This document shows, piece after piece, positions 1-31,661 of a stretch of 64,000 nucleotides of DNA. The position numbers and the translations under genes are program-made. The notes beneath the pieces are model-generated. The model did not search any database. It was not told where the DNA came from and was given only the letters and a program-made list of their open reading frames with translations. This stretch comes from Centroberyx gerrardi (taxonomy: Eukaryota > Chordata > Actinopteri > Beryciformes > Berycidae). Each line of letters opens with the position of its first letter. The first letter of the stretch is position 1. The stretch is taken from positions 20,806,815 through 20,870,814 of the forward strand of contig NC_135997.1 in NCBI RefSeq assembly GCF_048128805.1, written 5' to 3'.

Positions 1-786
1 TCTGTGTCTGTATCTCCCTCTTAAGCTGGCCTTGTTAAAGTCATATTGCAGCACACCACATCCACCCACTCCATCTTAAACAGCCCTGCCACCAAAGTAT
101 TTTGAAGTATGTGTGAATGTGGCATTCACACATACTGAGAGAGCTGCATGGGCCTTTCGGAGTGTGTCAGATTGGGCTTGATAAATGCTGTTTGCTTTGC
201 TTTGCTTTGTTTTCCTAAGAGGCAAGGCATGCCTCTCCCTCCTCTTCTCTGCTCTGTCCCACCCTGACTGTCTGTACAACAGGGGATGACAGGACCAGAG
301 AAAGTACTCTGTTAAATTGGAATTTTATTGTATTATTAAATTATTTAGTTGAAGCGGGCTTACTCCAAAAACAATTAACTAGTTAAGCAGGCAGTCTGCC
401 TTCCTTCAGAGTGCACAGATGGCAGATAGCAAACACACTTCACCACACACACTTCAGATTCCTGCTGGTGTATTGTGTGTGTGTGTGTATCATCTTCAAT
501 AGTGCCATCACTTTAATAAAGGAGGTATTAAGGAAGCAGAGTAAAAAGGCTTGTTAAGCCCTTCATCTGCTGAACCAGTTCCCTGCCACAGCTCAGCCAG
601 CCAGATACTGTAGCAGTGCCAGGCCAGTCGAGAGGCGATCTCTCTTAAATCTAAAGTCACGAACTTTAATCCGAGGCATACGGAGGGCCTGTGTGGTGAT
701 GGAAGTGACGATGATGACTGCAAGGATCATGATGATAGTGATGATGAAGATGTAATAATGTGACACCCCCTCCCTCCTTGCAGGCG

Positions 787-905
787 GTCAGGCTGCAGGT
801 TCAGCTACAGAGCAGCAGCCTGGAGCTGGTATGCACTAAGTGTCTTGCCTAAGGACACTTCAGCAGAGCGGACGCTTACCAACACAGAGGTTAAAACCAG
901 GCTGT
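787..905. repeat. L2-like 3'-end relic
   Basis: GTCTTGCCTAAGGACACTTC, AGCAGAGCGGACGCTTACCA and the CAGCTACAGAGCAGCAGCCT lead resemble the copy at 43394-43480 in the same order. No coding remnant. Confidence 0.5.
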
Positions 906-1604
906 CCAGTTTAAGGACAACCTTCCTATTAATTACTCCACCCTGCTCCCCAATAATCATGTAATTATTGTAAGGTGGAGGAAGATGGAGAATCTTCAGT
1001 ATTAAGACGACAGACAGCAAAGGGTGAGGCGGTAAAAGGAAGCGGCTGGTGATGAAACCAGAGCAAAGCCAAGCAAAACTGCAAAGAGACACTGCATGAA
1101 TTGTCAGCCGTCCTATCCCATTACTCATCCAAGTGTGTGTGTGTGTGTGAATCTATCCCTCTGTGTGTGTGTATGAAAGAGAGAAGCAACACAAGCACAC
1201 TTCTTCAACAGCCACACGTGCGTGCATCCATAAACACACATTGAGGCCATAAAAGCTACAGCGATATTTTGCCCGCCTGCCCAGTGGAATGACTTTCCAC
1301 TCCAATCACAACAGCACAGTGACTCCCCATCTTCTGTCGCAGGCTGGAAACTCATTTCAAGAAGTAGCCTACCTCACGTCACCCTGTTCCTACTGAGTGA
1401 TTCCCCTCTCTGCTCTCTCACTTGACTTAAAAATCCCCTCTGCCTCTATCTTTAGCTCTTATTGTATTTCTTTCCCTTGCACTCATTCTTATATGATCGT
1501 TCTATGGTCAGAGGAATATTGCAAGAGCACGAAGGCCCTGACCTTTGCTCTCCTTATTTTGGGTTGCATGGAATTTTTGGCAATATAGGAATTGAAGGTT
1601 ATGC

Positions 1605-1675
1605 TATGGTTGCACTGATTGTAAGTCACTCTGGATAAAAGTGTTAAATGCCTAAAATGTAAATGTTAAATGTAC
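1605..1675 (+). repeat. SINE/LINE 3' tail relic
   Basis: TTGTAAGTCACTCTGGATAA followed by AAGTGTTAAATGCC and an AAATGTAAATGTTAAATGT tail is the common fish retroposon 3' end (GTAAGTCGCTYTGGATAAAAG type) with its TAAATG-like repeat. Confidence 0.7.
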
Positions 1676-2574
1676 TTAATGTTTTTTCCAGCCCAGGATC
1701 TAAACTCAGTCTCACCCACAGACCCAGTATGGGACACGCCAGTAGAAATAAAACGTTATATCATGGGCAACACCGGACCACAGATTCCCATCCTTGACAA
1801 TCTGAGACTATATACCGCCCTCTCTCTCTCTTTCTCTCTCTCTGTCAGTAAGATAAACTGATAGACTAACATTCCCTGATCACTTGTCACGAGCCAGTCT
1901 GAGACAAGACCTGCAACCTGCTCGACTAGTTTGGACCGAGAAGAATTTAGGCGACTTCCCTGCAAATCTGCCTTTAAAAATTAAAAACCTAACTTCACCT
2001 TACTGAAACAGCACTAAATACCCTACGTTTGGGTATCGATAATCATCCCCATATTCTGAAATCATAACTTCAATCCCATGCCAGGTTGTTCTGGGGAGAG
2101 ATCAGAAGAGAAGCATCACCCCCCTATAAAGATCGATGCGTTTCACATTTCTGAGTTAAGGAAGATAAACTAAACACACATTTACGTAGAACAATATGAC
2201 CCCATAAGCTCTCTATCCTAACATTACCATAACAATATCAAACTTACACTCATGCTTAGATAAGCAGTTTTGGGTGCGTACCTCTCTCACCACGGGCAAA
2301 AAAACATGAACTTCCAAGCTTTCTACGGGCCAGAAGTTAACATCCACCACTCCTGGACGTTTTCCTAGTTGCAGTGTGGATGTTTGGTGTCGGCAGAGAG
2401 CGATAATCCTTCCCGAAATGTGAAGTTTGGTACTCCTAAAGACCTGTTGCTGACAGCTCTGTGTCACACAAACAACATGGCTGACGAGTGTTCAGCTCTG
2501 GCTGGGCGCTGTTAACGTCTGACCGTTCACTGAGTGGGAGGAGAGAGAGGGAGAGAGACATAGAGGAAGACAAG

Positions 2575-2655
<81 letters not shown>

Positions 2656-2719
2656 GGAGGGAGAGAGAGAGAGTTGAAGAGACGGAGAAAGGAGGAGAAT
2701 GGAATTTGATAGGAGAGCT

Positions 2720-2773
<54 letters not shown>
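2575..2773. repeat. (GA)n purine tracts
   Basis: Two long GA runs (about 2575-2648 and 2723-2773) joined by other purine-rich sequence, about 650 bp upstream of the gcfc2 start codon. Confidence 0.95.
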
Positions 2774-2775
<2 letters not shown>

Positions 2776-3427
2776 GGGAGACAACATCAGAAACTATAAA
2801 TTAGAGGCATATTTATTTGCAGTCCTATAATGAATGACTTGAACCTGTCCTAAATGTGCCAGAGTGTTGATAGGGGACAGGACAGGTGATCATATTCCTA
2901 CTCATCTCATCTGAGCTTGCCTGACAGTTTACCAGAGTCTCCTTACATAGTTTATTTCTTCTGTTTCTTCTTTGTATATTCGTGTTATTTAGCCTATAGA
3001 ATTCAAATTCCAATTTGCTTTATTGACATAACAAGTATTCTCATATATCTGATAGAACAAATGGACTTGACAAACTGTTAGATTGCCTAAATAATGACAG
3101 GCCTATATTACAGTCCAGCATACTTTGTAAATCTACATCTCTGGGCGACATTGCGTTTTCTGATTTGTACAAATGTAGCGATTTCTTATGCCGGGAATAG
3201 TCAAAAAATACTGTAAAAAGTTAAAAGTCACCTCAAATTTGGTCTCTGTGCAGTTTAATGACCTCAACAGCATACTCACTACATAGTCCATAGTGCTTTG
3301 CGGGTTGCATTACGACAGATTTGACGACTCTTTCAACTAGTTTCCGACGTACCGTATTACGGTTTGCTTGACTACACCAAGGAGGTTCTAGTAACTTACT
3401 GCTGCTGCTAATAGTGCCTGGATCGAA

Positions 3428-15286
<11,859 letters not shown>

Positions 15287-15831
15287 ACTGTAAAGACGGA
15301 GTGGAGTGGATGATGGTTGATCAAACTGTGAAGATGGTGGACTGTAATTTTGAGAAACAGGAATTCTCACATAAATTCCATGGCAACCGGGAACTGTGTG
15401 TTTTCCGCCTTGTGGAAGAGATAATGGTGACCGCCCAGCTCTGCTCAGGTGACAGCACCACCCGCTCCTTGTTTGTGTTTCCAGCCTGGTGGTTAAAAAC
15501 TTCCCACTCTCCAAGAACCGATAAGAGAGGACAAAGATGTCATCATCTGGTGGTCTGACCAGCACTTTGGCCATAATACAGACCGTCTTTTAAATTCAAA
15601 CTTCAGGTAAAACTAACAGAAAGAAAGGAGAACATTTAAATCATATGTATGTGTGTGTATGGTGGGGGGCTGAACGGGTATGAAACAAGTACATCCTTTG
15701 TTAAGGTTTGCAAAATTGTAAAGACAAATTGTGTGGCAAAAACGGTTTGCCTCTGCGATACCTCTGATCTTGTTCATTGTGAACAATTTGCCAGCTGTCT
15801 TTTTTGTACAGGAGAGAACTGTATTTTTATG

Positions 15832-15858
15832 AATAAATATTAGAATTTCGGTAATAAA
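15832..15858 (+). promoter_or_regulatory. gcfc2 polyadenylation signals
   Basis: Two AATAAA hexamers (15832-15837 and 15853-15858) lie about 550 bp after the gcfc2 stop at 15284-15286. They give a plausible 3' UTR of 15287 to about 15880. The remaining ~230 bp before the pfn4 start is then the pfn4 promoter and 5' leader, so the two genes are tightly tandem. Confidence 0.6.
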
Positions 15859-16107
15859 TCTCGTAAGTTCTATTAATTTTCTATTCTCTATATTGCTCAA
15901 TATTTTGTGAGACAAAATGTTTATGGTAAACATGGTTAATAACTAATTATTTATTATTTCTCACGAAGGTATGTAGTGACACAAGAGCAAGGTACAGGGC
16001 AAGGTTCATCTCGACGTCAGTGTTACACTTGTCTCCACGGAAACGACCAGCGTACACATTGTTCACTGAGCAGTGAGCAGTCAGCTCAGCTAAAATTTAA
16101 ATCAACT

Positions 16108-16653
16108 ATGAACCAATATCAGATTTTAATCAACGACTGTCTCATTGGCACAAAACATGTAGAAACGGCAGCACTGCTGCTAGCAAAGGATGCTTCAATT
16201 ACGGCCGCATCGCCAAGGTGTCAGGTAGGTCAACAATGCCTAGCTTCACTAATAAAGTTCACAACAAGTAAGGTAAGATAAGCTAGGTAAGCTAACTTTA
16301 CTGACAAAACTTTTGAGCTAGCTCACTCATTAACAACTTATCCAAGTATAAGTTTGGTTTATAAGGATATGAAGCTAACGTTAACATTAACGGCTACCTG
16401 TTTTGGGTTCAGATTTATCGTTAAGCTGTTCTTCACAGAGTAGCCGACATACTGTATGTGCATGTCTGTCAATGTACGCGCGTGTATATAACCAGTGATG
16501 AAGCGTAGTATAAAATGAAAAGCATTAATTTATGCCCTTTCTTCATATAATTTACATCAGTGTGATAGGCCACTATTTACTATGAAGTATAACTTTACAT
16601 AATTTATGTCAGCCCTAAAAAGGTGAGTAAACTGAGTTCTGGTGGATTTATGT

Positions 16654-16695
<42 letters not shown>

Positions 16696-19600
16696 ATCGT
16701 CCCTCCACAGATAAGTCCCCAGCAGGCTCAGTTGTTCACAGACTCCTTCAAATACACGTCCACCACCAGAGAGAAAGGCCTCCACTACCAGGACAGACAG
16801 TACACCTGTGTCCGAGCTGACCACAGCTCCATCTACTGCAAATCTGTCAGTCTGGTATCATGTCACAGAATGAATGGAGGGAGGGAGGGAGGGAGGAATG
16901 GATGGTTTCATGGAGGATCTACAGATGGATGAATGGATCGTTGATGCGTGTATGGAGGGATGATGAGATAGCTGGCTGCTTTGAGGAAAAAATAGAAAGC
17001 TTGGTTTTTTTTCTTTCCTTCCAATTGATTCTATCTACTGCAAATCTGTTGGTTTGACACTTTACCCATGTGATGGTGGTAGGGGGGGGGGGAGATGGAT
17101 GGACCAGAATGAATAATTGGTTTATTTACAGGTTTTTGGTATTTACAAGTCATGACCATTGATATTAAAAACAGTGATTCTACGGGATCCAGCTACAGGC
17201 ATTGAGCCTACCTGTTGCTAAAACTGAGGCCCGGAGTAAAACTTGCCAGTTGTGCAACCTGACACAAGGTGGCAGTAGAGCAGCTATTAGTAGTGGGACC
17301 TAAATCTCAACAAGTCCATTTTTTACTTTTGATCTAATGTTAATGAACCCACATGGAGTGTCTCTCACATAGATAGACCTATTGAAGGCTTCACAAAGTT
17401 CATAGAACCTCACAGGCACTGTGCGTATAACACATTTTATTATCATTTCCATTCAGTCACCAAAAAACATTGTATAGGCTGCAATGAATTGAGAAACTGA
17501 GGCATGGGATACATCATGCACAATTATATTGTTAATGTATCAATATGTTAGGGAAAAACAACAACCGACCTGCCCACAGTTAACAGTTAGCAGTACAAGT
17601 GCCTCTATACTGTACAGTATGGGGGCACAGTACTGTTCAGTATTATCCATAAGTGTTTTAAGTAAGCATCCTTATTTACCCTAAACCCGTGGTTTAATGA
17701 AGCTGTATGTTTTGTCTGATAGGATGGCCATGGTCTGATCATAGTGAAGACGTTGCTGTACGTGCTGGTGGCCACATACAATGACAACATGTACCCCAGT
17801 GTGTGTGTAGAGGCTGTGGAGAAACTAGGTGAGTGTAGTGATGATGATAATGAATAGATAGACTTTATGAAAGTAGATTCCTTTTATTTGAAATGCACAC
17901 CTTCACATAATGTGAATATATTGGTAAATTATCATACTTTCCAGTTACATAGAATAGATTACTTTGCGTAGATCTAAAAAAAAAAATCCCCCCCAAAATG
18001 TCTGTCCTTTAAAATAATGTTATGTAGCACAAAATGCACAAAATCTCAAGGGGGATAAATTCTTTTTTTGAGTAACTACAAATGGATTTTCTTTTATACA
18101 CACAATTCACACAAAAAGGCTATAATAATTCAACAATTCTCTCAGTTCAGCAGTGAACTAGACTAGCTCAGCTCATCATGAATTAATCTAGAATTGAAAT
18201 CTTTGACAAGTCCTCATTCTATAAACCTCCAGTGACGGATGACAAGCTATGACAAGTGATGAGACGGATGACTTCCTATTACAAAGGCAAATTCATCACT
18301 GTGTGTGTGTGTCTGTCTGTGTCTGTGTCTATGTCTATGTCTATGTGTGTCTGTGTCTTGCTTCCACACCTGTGTACCTCCATACACATTGTGTCAATAA
18401 CGGATGAACACACTAGCAAATAGAAGACTTTCTAACACATGGATTGAGGTTTTCTCTTCAAAGCAGCTTTTTAAGTCTTAGGATAGTGTATTACAATATT
18501 TTGATTTAGCCCCAATTAGTTTATCACCCTCACCAAATGTGTATGAAGTCAGGGTTGAAATCCAACACCATAGTTTTTCTCAGAGGCTTTCTTATGGAAG
18601 AGGATTAGGGCCACGTGAAAAAAAACATTTGAGTATTCTGACTTTTTTCTCAGAATTCTGACTTTAATCTCAGAATGTCAGAATCTCAGAATTCTGACTT
18701 TAAACTCAGAATTTTGACTTTAATCTCAGAATTCTGAGATTACTTTCTTGTAGCAGCCTAGTCAGGAAGATTTGACTGGGATGCCAACTTAAGGTGTCTT
18801 TCAGTGTGCATCCAGCTTTCTCTCAGGTCAATGCTCTCAGGCACAGGTTAGCTTCCCAGCTCTGTACAGGTAAATTAAGGGTTGGCCCAGCCCGCACAGC
18901 ATTGCCAGAGACATAACCGCATTTACAAGAGTACTGGAATCTTTTATGTCTTCTTCCAGAGATAGAACCAGCACTGGTGGCAAATAATTGACCACAAAAG
19001 TTGCCAGGTGAACCAAAATGATGTTAAAAGCTCTTCTCTTCATGTTGTTACCCCCTTCTCTCTCCTTCTCCCTCTCCCTTTCCCCTGGCCCTGGCTGCTT
19101 CAGAGACCAGAGAAGTGAGAGGCAGCAGTACAGAATTAAGCACGCTGTGAGAGCAAAGCAGGGCAGAATAATATATAGTTCCACAGTTGGCCATATCGAA
19201 GAAAACACAAAACAGACAAAGAGGATGCACCAGGCCAGACCACAACAGGCCACTCTGTACCTCAGGGGCTTGAACCTGTGGAAGAAAGCAGAGTACTGAG
19301 GTTCAGTAGATGAGCAGTATTTTTACAACCGTGACATTGTCAGACTGCAATTTCACTAGAAAGGCAAGTTTGATCATTTTACCCAAGAGTTCGTTACCTG
19401 ATGAAGATCAAAGGGTGGACCACTGCCAAGTAACGCTCCACACTGATACAACACCGGAACAGGGGGCGGCCGATCCATATAAAATTCCACATTCCCGGCG
19501 CCAGGATTACAAAGACACCACTAAAGCAGTACAAAGAGTAAACGGTGGCTGGGATTGTCAAACAGAAAAGGATCTCACAGATAGCCAAGTTGAGAAGAAA

Positions 19601-20986
19601 AAAGTTTGTAGCAAACAAATCTTTGGTTCCATGACTAATGAGCCAAACCATCCATACATTTGCTGGGAGGCCCACCACAAAGTCAGTGAACAGGGAGCTG
19701 GAGATGATAGACAGACTGGCAACAGTCTGGTCTGGTGGGTAGATGTGGCATCCGTTGGAGGGTGAGATGAGCTGAGAGTTGTTTAAAAGAGACACGTTGA
19801 GTTGAATAGTGGACATTGTCTTGAATGCTCACCGTATGTTCTCTCAGGTTGTAAACTTTGGTAGATCCTTCAATATCCAAAGCGCTTAGTCACGGATTTG
19901 CTAAGTTGGTGTTGAAATTAAGATAGACCACATTACACCTCCACCTTCCCTCCTAGTCCTAACCAGTGGAAGCAGCTCAAATTGACTTTTATCTAGTGAA
20001 AAGTCTCGATGTGTCTTGACACCTTGTGTCTTCACAGTCCCCTGCTGTGGCAGTGCTTTCTGTCCTGCTCACCTGTGTTATTTATGGTTCACTTGTCCCT
20101 TTTACCTCTCTCTAGCTCAACACTCGTGACATGAAACATCTTTAAAGCAAAACAAATGCATAGCATGCAAATATCTTGATGTGACTGATGACAGTTGGTT
20201 AGTAGAGAGCTGTGGATAGACAAATTTGCAAGCAAAACGTGCCTTTTGCAAACTGCACTCTTATGCAAACTGCCTTGTTCATTTATCATTTTCATAATTT
20301 CACTGGTAGTTGTAATCTTTATTCATGGTGTTTATATTCTCAAAACAATGCTACAAAGCACTTTTCAATAAATAAATGACATAATTATTACGCATTCAGC
20401 CAGCCATCTTGTAGAGGGAGCAATCAGGTCGAGCTTTAACAGATAGAGTGCTTCAGAAATACAGGGATAGTATAATGAGCATGCACTTTTACTTTTGATA
20501 ATTCAGTAAATACCTTTACATCAAATACACACTTTCTTGAATGGTGGGCTTTCACCAGAGCACTATTCCACAAGAATATTTCTACTTTTAGTGAAAGGTA
20601 CTAGGTAGAGCTTTTTGACATCAATAAATCATTGCCACATTAATTTTGAGACATAATGTAGTTACTGTAAACAAACAAGACCATCAGTGAGTAGATTGGA
20701 AGCCTCTACGTTGCATTTTATATTGTGTGCCACGGGTTGGATGGCTCAAGTTCTTAGGAAATCTGTTGGATTGCTTTGTGGCACAAAGGGAGATTGCTTT
20801 TGAACACAAAACAGGAAGAGGGACGCTGTTCTGGCAGTGCAAATGGAGCTAAAGCTTTCAGAGTTTCTGGCAGATGAAAAAAAATCTTTAAGTAAAGAAT
20901 TTGTATACTTATTCCATCACTGGACTAGAGACTGATCATGATGAATATCTTTTACAGCGGAGTACCTGAGAGAGAAGGGAAAGTGA
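16108..20986 (+). CDS. pfn4: Profilin-4, 4 exons
   Basis: Family knowledge: PFN4 is a divergent profilin, mainly of male germ cells, with weak actin binding and phospholipid binding. Seen: exons 16108-16224, 16711-16845, 17723-17828 and 20958-20986 join in phase into 128 aa, one residue short of the human protein. Matches include LIGTKHVETAALL, TREKGLHYQDRQYTCVRADHSSIY and IVKTLLYVLVATYNDNMYP, with terminal EYLREKGK before the stop. Exon 2 has two in-phase donors: GTCAGT at 16846 (chosen, since it gives the same spacing as human) and GTATCA at 16855 (adds three residues). AATAAA at 21098-21103 ends the transcript. It follows gcfc2 in tandem with an ~820-bp gap. Intron 3 (17829-20957) carries an antisense receptor gene. 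Confidence 0.93.
18633..18742. repeat. ~20-bp tandem repeat with palindromic core
   Basis: Five to six copies of a unit near CTCAGAATTCTGACTTTAAT, each containing the palindrome CAGAATTCTG, some degenerate. Located in pfn4 intron 3 about 100 bp beyond the receptor stop codon, so it may fall in the receptor's 3' UTR. Confidence 0.85.
18837..19816 (-). CDS. Class A (rhodopsin-like) G-protein-coupled receptor inside pfn4 intron 3
   Basis: Seen: two minus-strand exons, 19816-19398 and 19275-18837, join across a GTAACG donor and TTCTTCCACAG acceptor into 285 aa. TM1 (ASLSIISSSLFTDFVVGLP), TM2 (FFLLNLAICEILFCLTIP), TM3 ending in VERYLAVVHP in place of DRY, TM4 (GLAWCILFVCFVFSSIW), TM5 (PCFALTACLILYCCLS), TM6 (LATFVVNYLPPVLVLSL) and TM7 (GLGQPLIYLYR in place of NPxxY) are all visible. 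The exon break falls in intracellular loop 2. The second extracellular loop is almost absent. Intracellular loop 3 is a run of Arg/Glu from a CT repeat. The motifs look most like delta-group (purinergic-like) fish receptors, but I do not recognise an orthologue and name no ligand. It lies wholly inside the last intron of pfn4, antisense. Confidence 0.85.
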
Positions 20987-21097
20987 AGACAATTGGAAAG
21001 CCATCGTCTCCATATGGACAAGCCAACAAAGTGGTGTTGGACCTGTCACACATACACCAACAAGTACAACTTTCATTTGAAGTGTTGCTTATAAGGC

Positions 21098-21103
21098 AAT
21101 AAA
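21098..21103 (+). promoter_or_regulatory. pfn4 polyadenylation signal
   Basis: AATAAA 112 bp after the pfn4 stop codon; the only clear signal nearby. Confidence 0.65.
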
Positions 21104-21109
21104 GCATGA

Positions 21110-23849
21110 TAAGGCAATGTAAGCATACTGCAATACATCATAACCACAACAATAAGCAATATTATATATATATAACAAATATGGTATACTGCATTCTGAT
21201 ACTGCACCACTAGGGCCTGTGTTTCTACTGAATAACTGTACTATGAATGTCAGCAGGTAGTTTAGTGAAATAGCAAGCAAGAACAAGAAAGAGAAACGTG
21301 TTGAAAGCTACAGTACACCTCTAATGTACTTAAGATACTTCAATTTCACAGGCATTTGTAGAGTATACCTTATTCAATATATAACATATTGTGTTTTCCC
21401 TTGTGATTATAATGCGCTCATAATGGACTTCAAGTGGGTGTATGATGCCTCAAAATGTGTCAAATTTTCAAGTAAAGTGTTATCCAAACAAATATTATTG
21501 AGGTAAAGCATGAGAGATGAATCCCGTATGTGCCTTTGGCAAGCTGTGCTCAGATTTCATGGTATTTAGAAAATTTCACCATGAAAAAATGATTGTCTTT
21601 GTTTAATCCATCTTCCATGAATATTTATTTAATTTGTCTGGAAAAGAACCAGAAAAGGCGACACAACAATCATTTATATTTTTCAAATCTTTTCAGTGAC
21701 ATTAATGCGTTCCAATGTTTGCGTAAAGCTCCTGGATGGATTACAATATCTTGACAGTATAAATATATTTGAATAGAAATTATATTGATTATATCATAGT
21801 GAAGAAATTATGTTTTGCTTAACATTACAGTGGGTGTGTTAATGAACATATGGCTGTTAAATGTTATTCTAGCAAGGACACTTGAAGTTCCTGAGACAGT
21901 ATGAAATCCTCTTACACTTTAAGATTATTTGTTGAACTGTGTTAAAAGATTTTGCTGTCAACACTAACTACTCTTTGATTTGTGAGGAATTGAGAAAATT
22001 GGATCAGTGACAGTTACTGCACTGGTCATCACAACTCATTTGGCATGAAAGTGTGATTTCATTTAAGAATTGGCATTCGGGTGTACGCAGATGAGATTCT
22101 TGTTATTTGATGGGATTAAATTTCATAATGCATGTGAACGCTCTGTACCGTAGTACATTTAGTTCCAAACATGCCCATTTGTAAACATTACAACAAAACT
22201 GACCGGTCTGTTCAGTCACTGTAGGATGTGAAAGTTGCAAACAGACTGTTTTAGCAATAGCAATTCCTGTCAAAATTGTGTTTTAATATAACAATTACTG
22301 ATCTACTTCAACAATGTTGAATTGGGACTTTAAAAAATGTATCTATAAATCAGTGTGATCTGTGAAAGACACAAAAGACTTGTTCCTATCAGCAGAGTTG
22401 GCTTTATTTATGAGATCAAGACAGAGCAAAACAAGCCAAACACAAAAACCCAAACAAACTGTCACACCTGCACACATATTCATACATCAAAACAGGTTAA
22501 CATTATCATTGTGTGTGTGTGTGTGTGTGTATCAAACAATTCCAAGATTCAAGCGACAAGCACTTCTTTAGATGACCAAACCAAAAAAAAAAAAAAGCAC
22601 AGTTCACACATTTGTTAAATGACCAGCATTGATGGTCTGGCAGGCGAGTACGTGCACACACAGCAAGATGACGCTTTTATTTTCTATTGACGCTTTTACT
22701 CCACTGAGCCAAAACAACACCAGTAGAACTAGCTTGTTAGTGCTACTTATGCCTGGGTGCTTTTACAGCTATGGTACATTTACAACATTGTAGATGGACA
22801 ATCTTCCAACAGTTATAGTCAACACTATTTATTATTTTTATTTTTCCACATCGATTTCATCCCACTTAACAATCCCCAACCCTGCTGAGGGCAATATTAC
22901 CCAGGTATCATTGCCCTTCTACACTTGCTACTATGAGGCTCTCAGCCTGCTAAATATTCAATGACATGGGCCAGATTTACACAAAAAGAGAACATGTGAT
23001 TTTTAACTCTGAGCGACTTTGATCTGATCAATTTGCCATGTTAAACCAGCAAGAAAAATATCACCTCTGGGCCACATGGGATTATAAATCAGACTATCTA
23101 TTCCTGTGTAAATAAACCCTGGATAGACTCTAAACGTATGACAAATAAACTGGAAATTTTATCCAGTTGATATGGATTCAGGAACATTCAAGGAACTGTG
23201 TGATTTGTTAATTTTATCACTATGTAGTTGGATCACACCTCCATTTCTGTGTCTGTACACAATATCTATAAACGGATATGTTGATATTTTAGTATGTTGT
23301 TATTACCTGATGGTGCACATTGGTTTTAAAGAGGTTTTGGTAATAAGCCATTTTCAGTAAACTGAAGTACAAATGTAAAATTGCATTACAACTCAAAATG
23401 TCAATATTTCACCTTAACATTTGAGTTGACTGACATAGATCAAGCCAAATCCTGGACCGATTCCTTCTTTCAATAGTGATGATAATGTTAGTCGAGAACC
23501 AGACTAAACCAATGTCGACAAAACTGTCCCTCAACGTTCTAGGGCTAGGACACACTGTGCTGCTGTCACGCTATCCGTCTGGCAAGCAGAGGGTTAATAG
23601 TACGCTCAAGCCAAATGGGGACTGGAAAGTTTCTGACCCAATGAAGAGGATAAGTGCTGAGAGGACACTGTCATCATCACCAGAGCCTGAACCAGACTGT
23701 TAAAACTTTATCCATCCCTGGGCTCTCGGCTCTTGTGATGAAGCGGTCCTCTCTTCCCAGGAAACTTCCCAGTTCCCAGTTGTTACATATGCAGCTTAGT
23801 GAAGTGCTGGAGAAAACCTGGAGTGCGGCATCAGGGAGGGGGACAAACT
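21110..23849. other. Intergenic region between convergent pfn4 and sccpdh
   Basis: AT-rich DNA with a short GT tract (22511-22530) and no open frame I can support. The sccpdh 3' UTR enters from the right. A minus-strand AAATAAA (plus TTTATTT near 22405) and others are candidate poly(A) signals, so the 3' UTR may be up to 1.4 kb long. No transposon ends were recognised. Confidence 0.5.

Positions 23850-31661
<7,812 letters not shown>

Larger units (their letters stand above)
1..3427. other. Intergenic region upstream of gcfc2
   Basis: Besides the repeat relics at 787-905 and 1605-1675 and the GA tracts, I find no exon I can support. The last few hundred bases must hold the gcfc2 promoter and leader; CCGTATTACGG at about 3353-3363 is a short palindrome there. 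No TATA box was recognised. Confidence 0.5.

Noticed and set aside
2213-2467. 84-codon open frame on the minus strand with a donor-like GTACGC inside
   Set aside because: No recognisable family, no matching exon further left, and low-complexity flanks. Not enough to call a divergent gene upstream of gcfc2.
18633-18742. Possible CRISPR-like array
   Set aside because: The units are directly adjacent without spacers and the genome is vertebrate; it is an ordinary tandem repeat.
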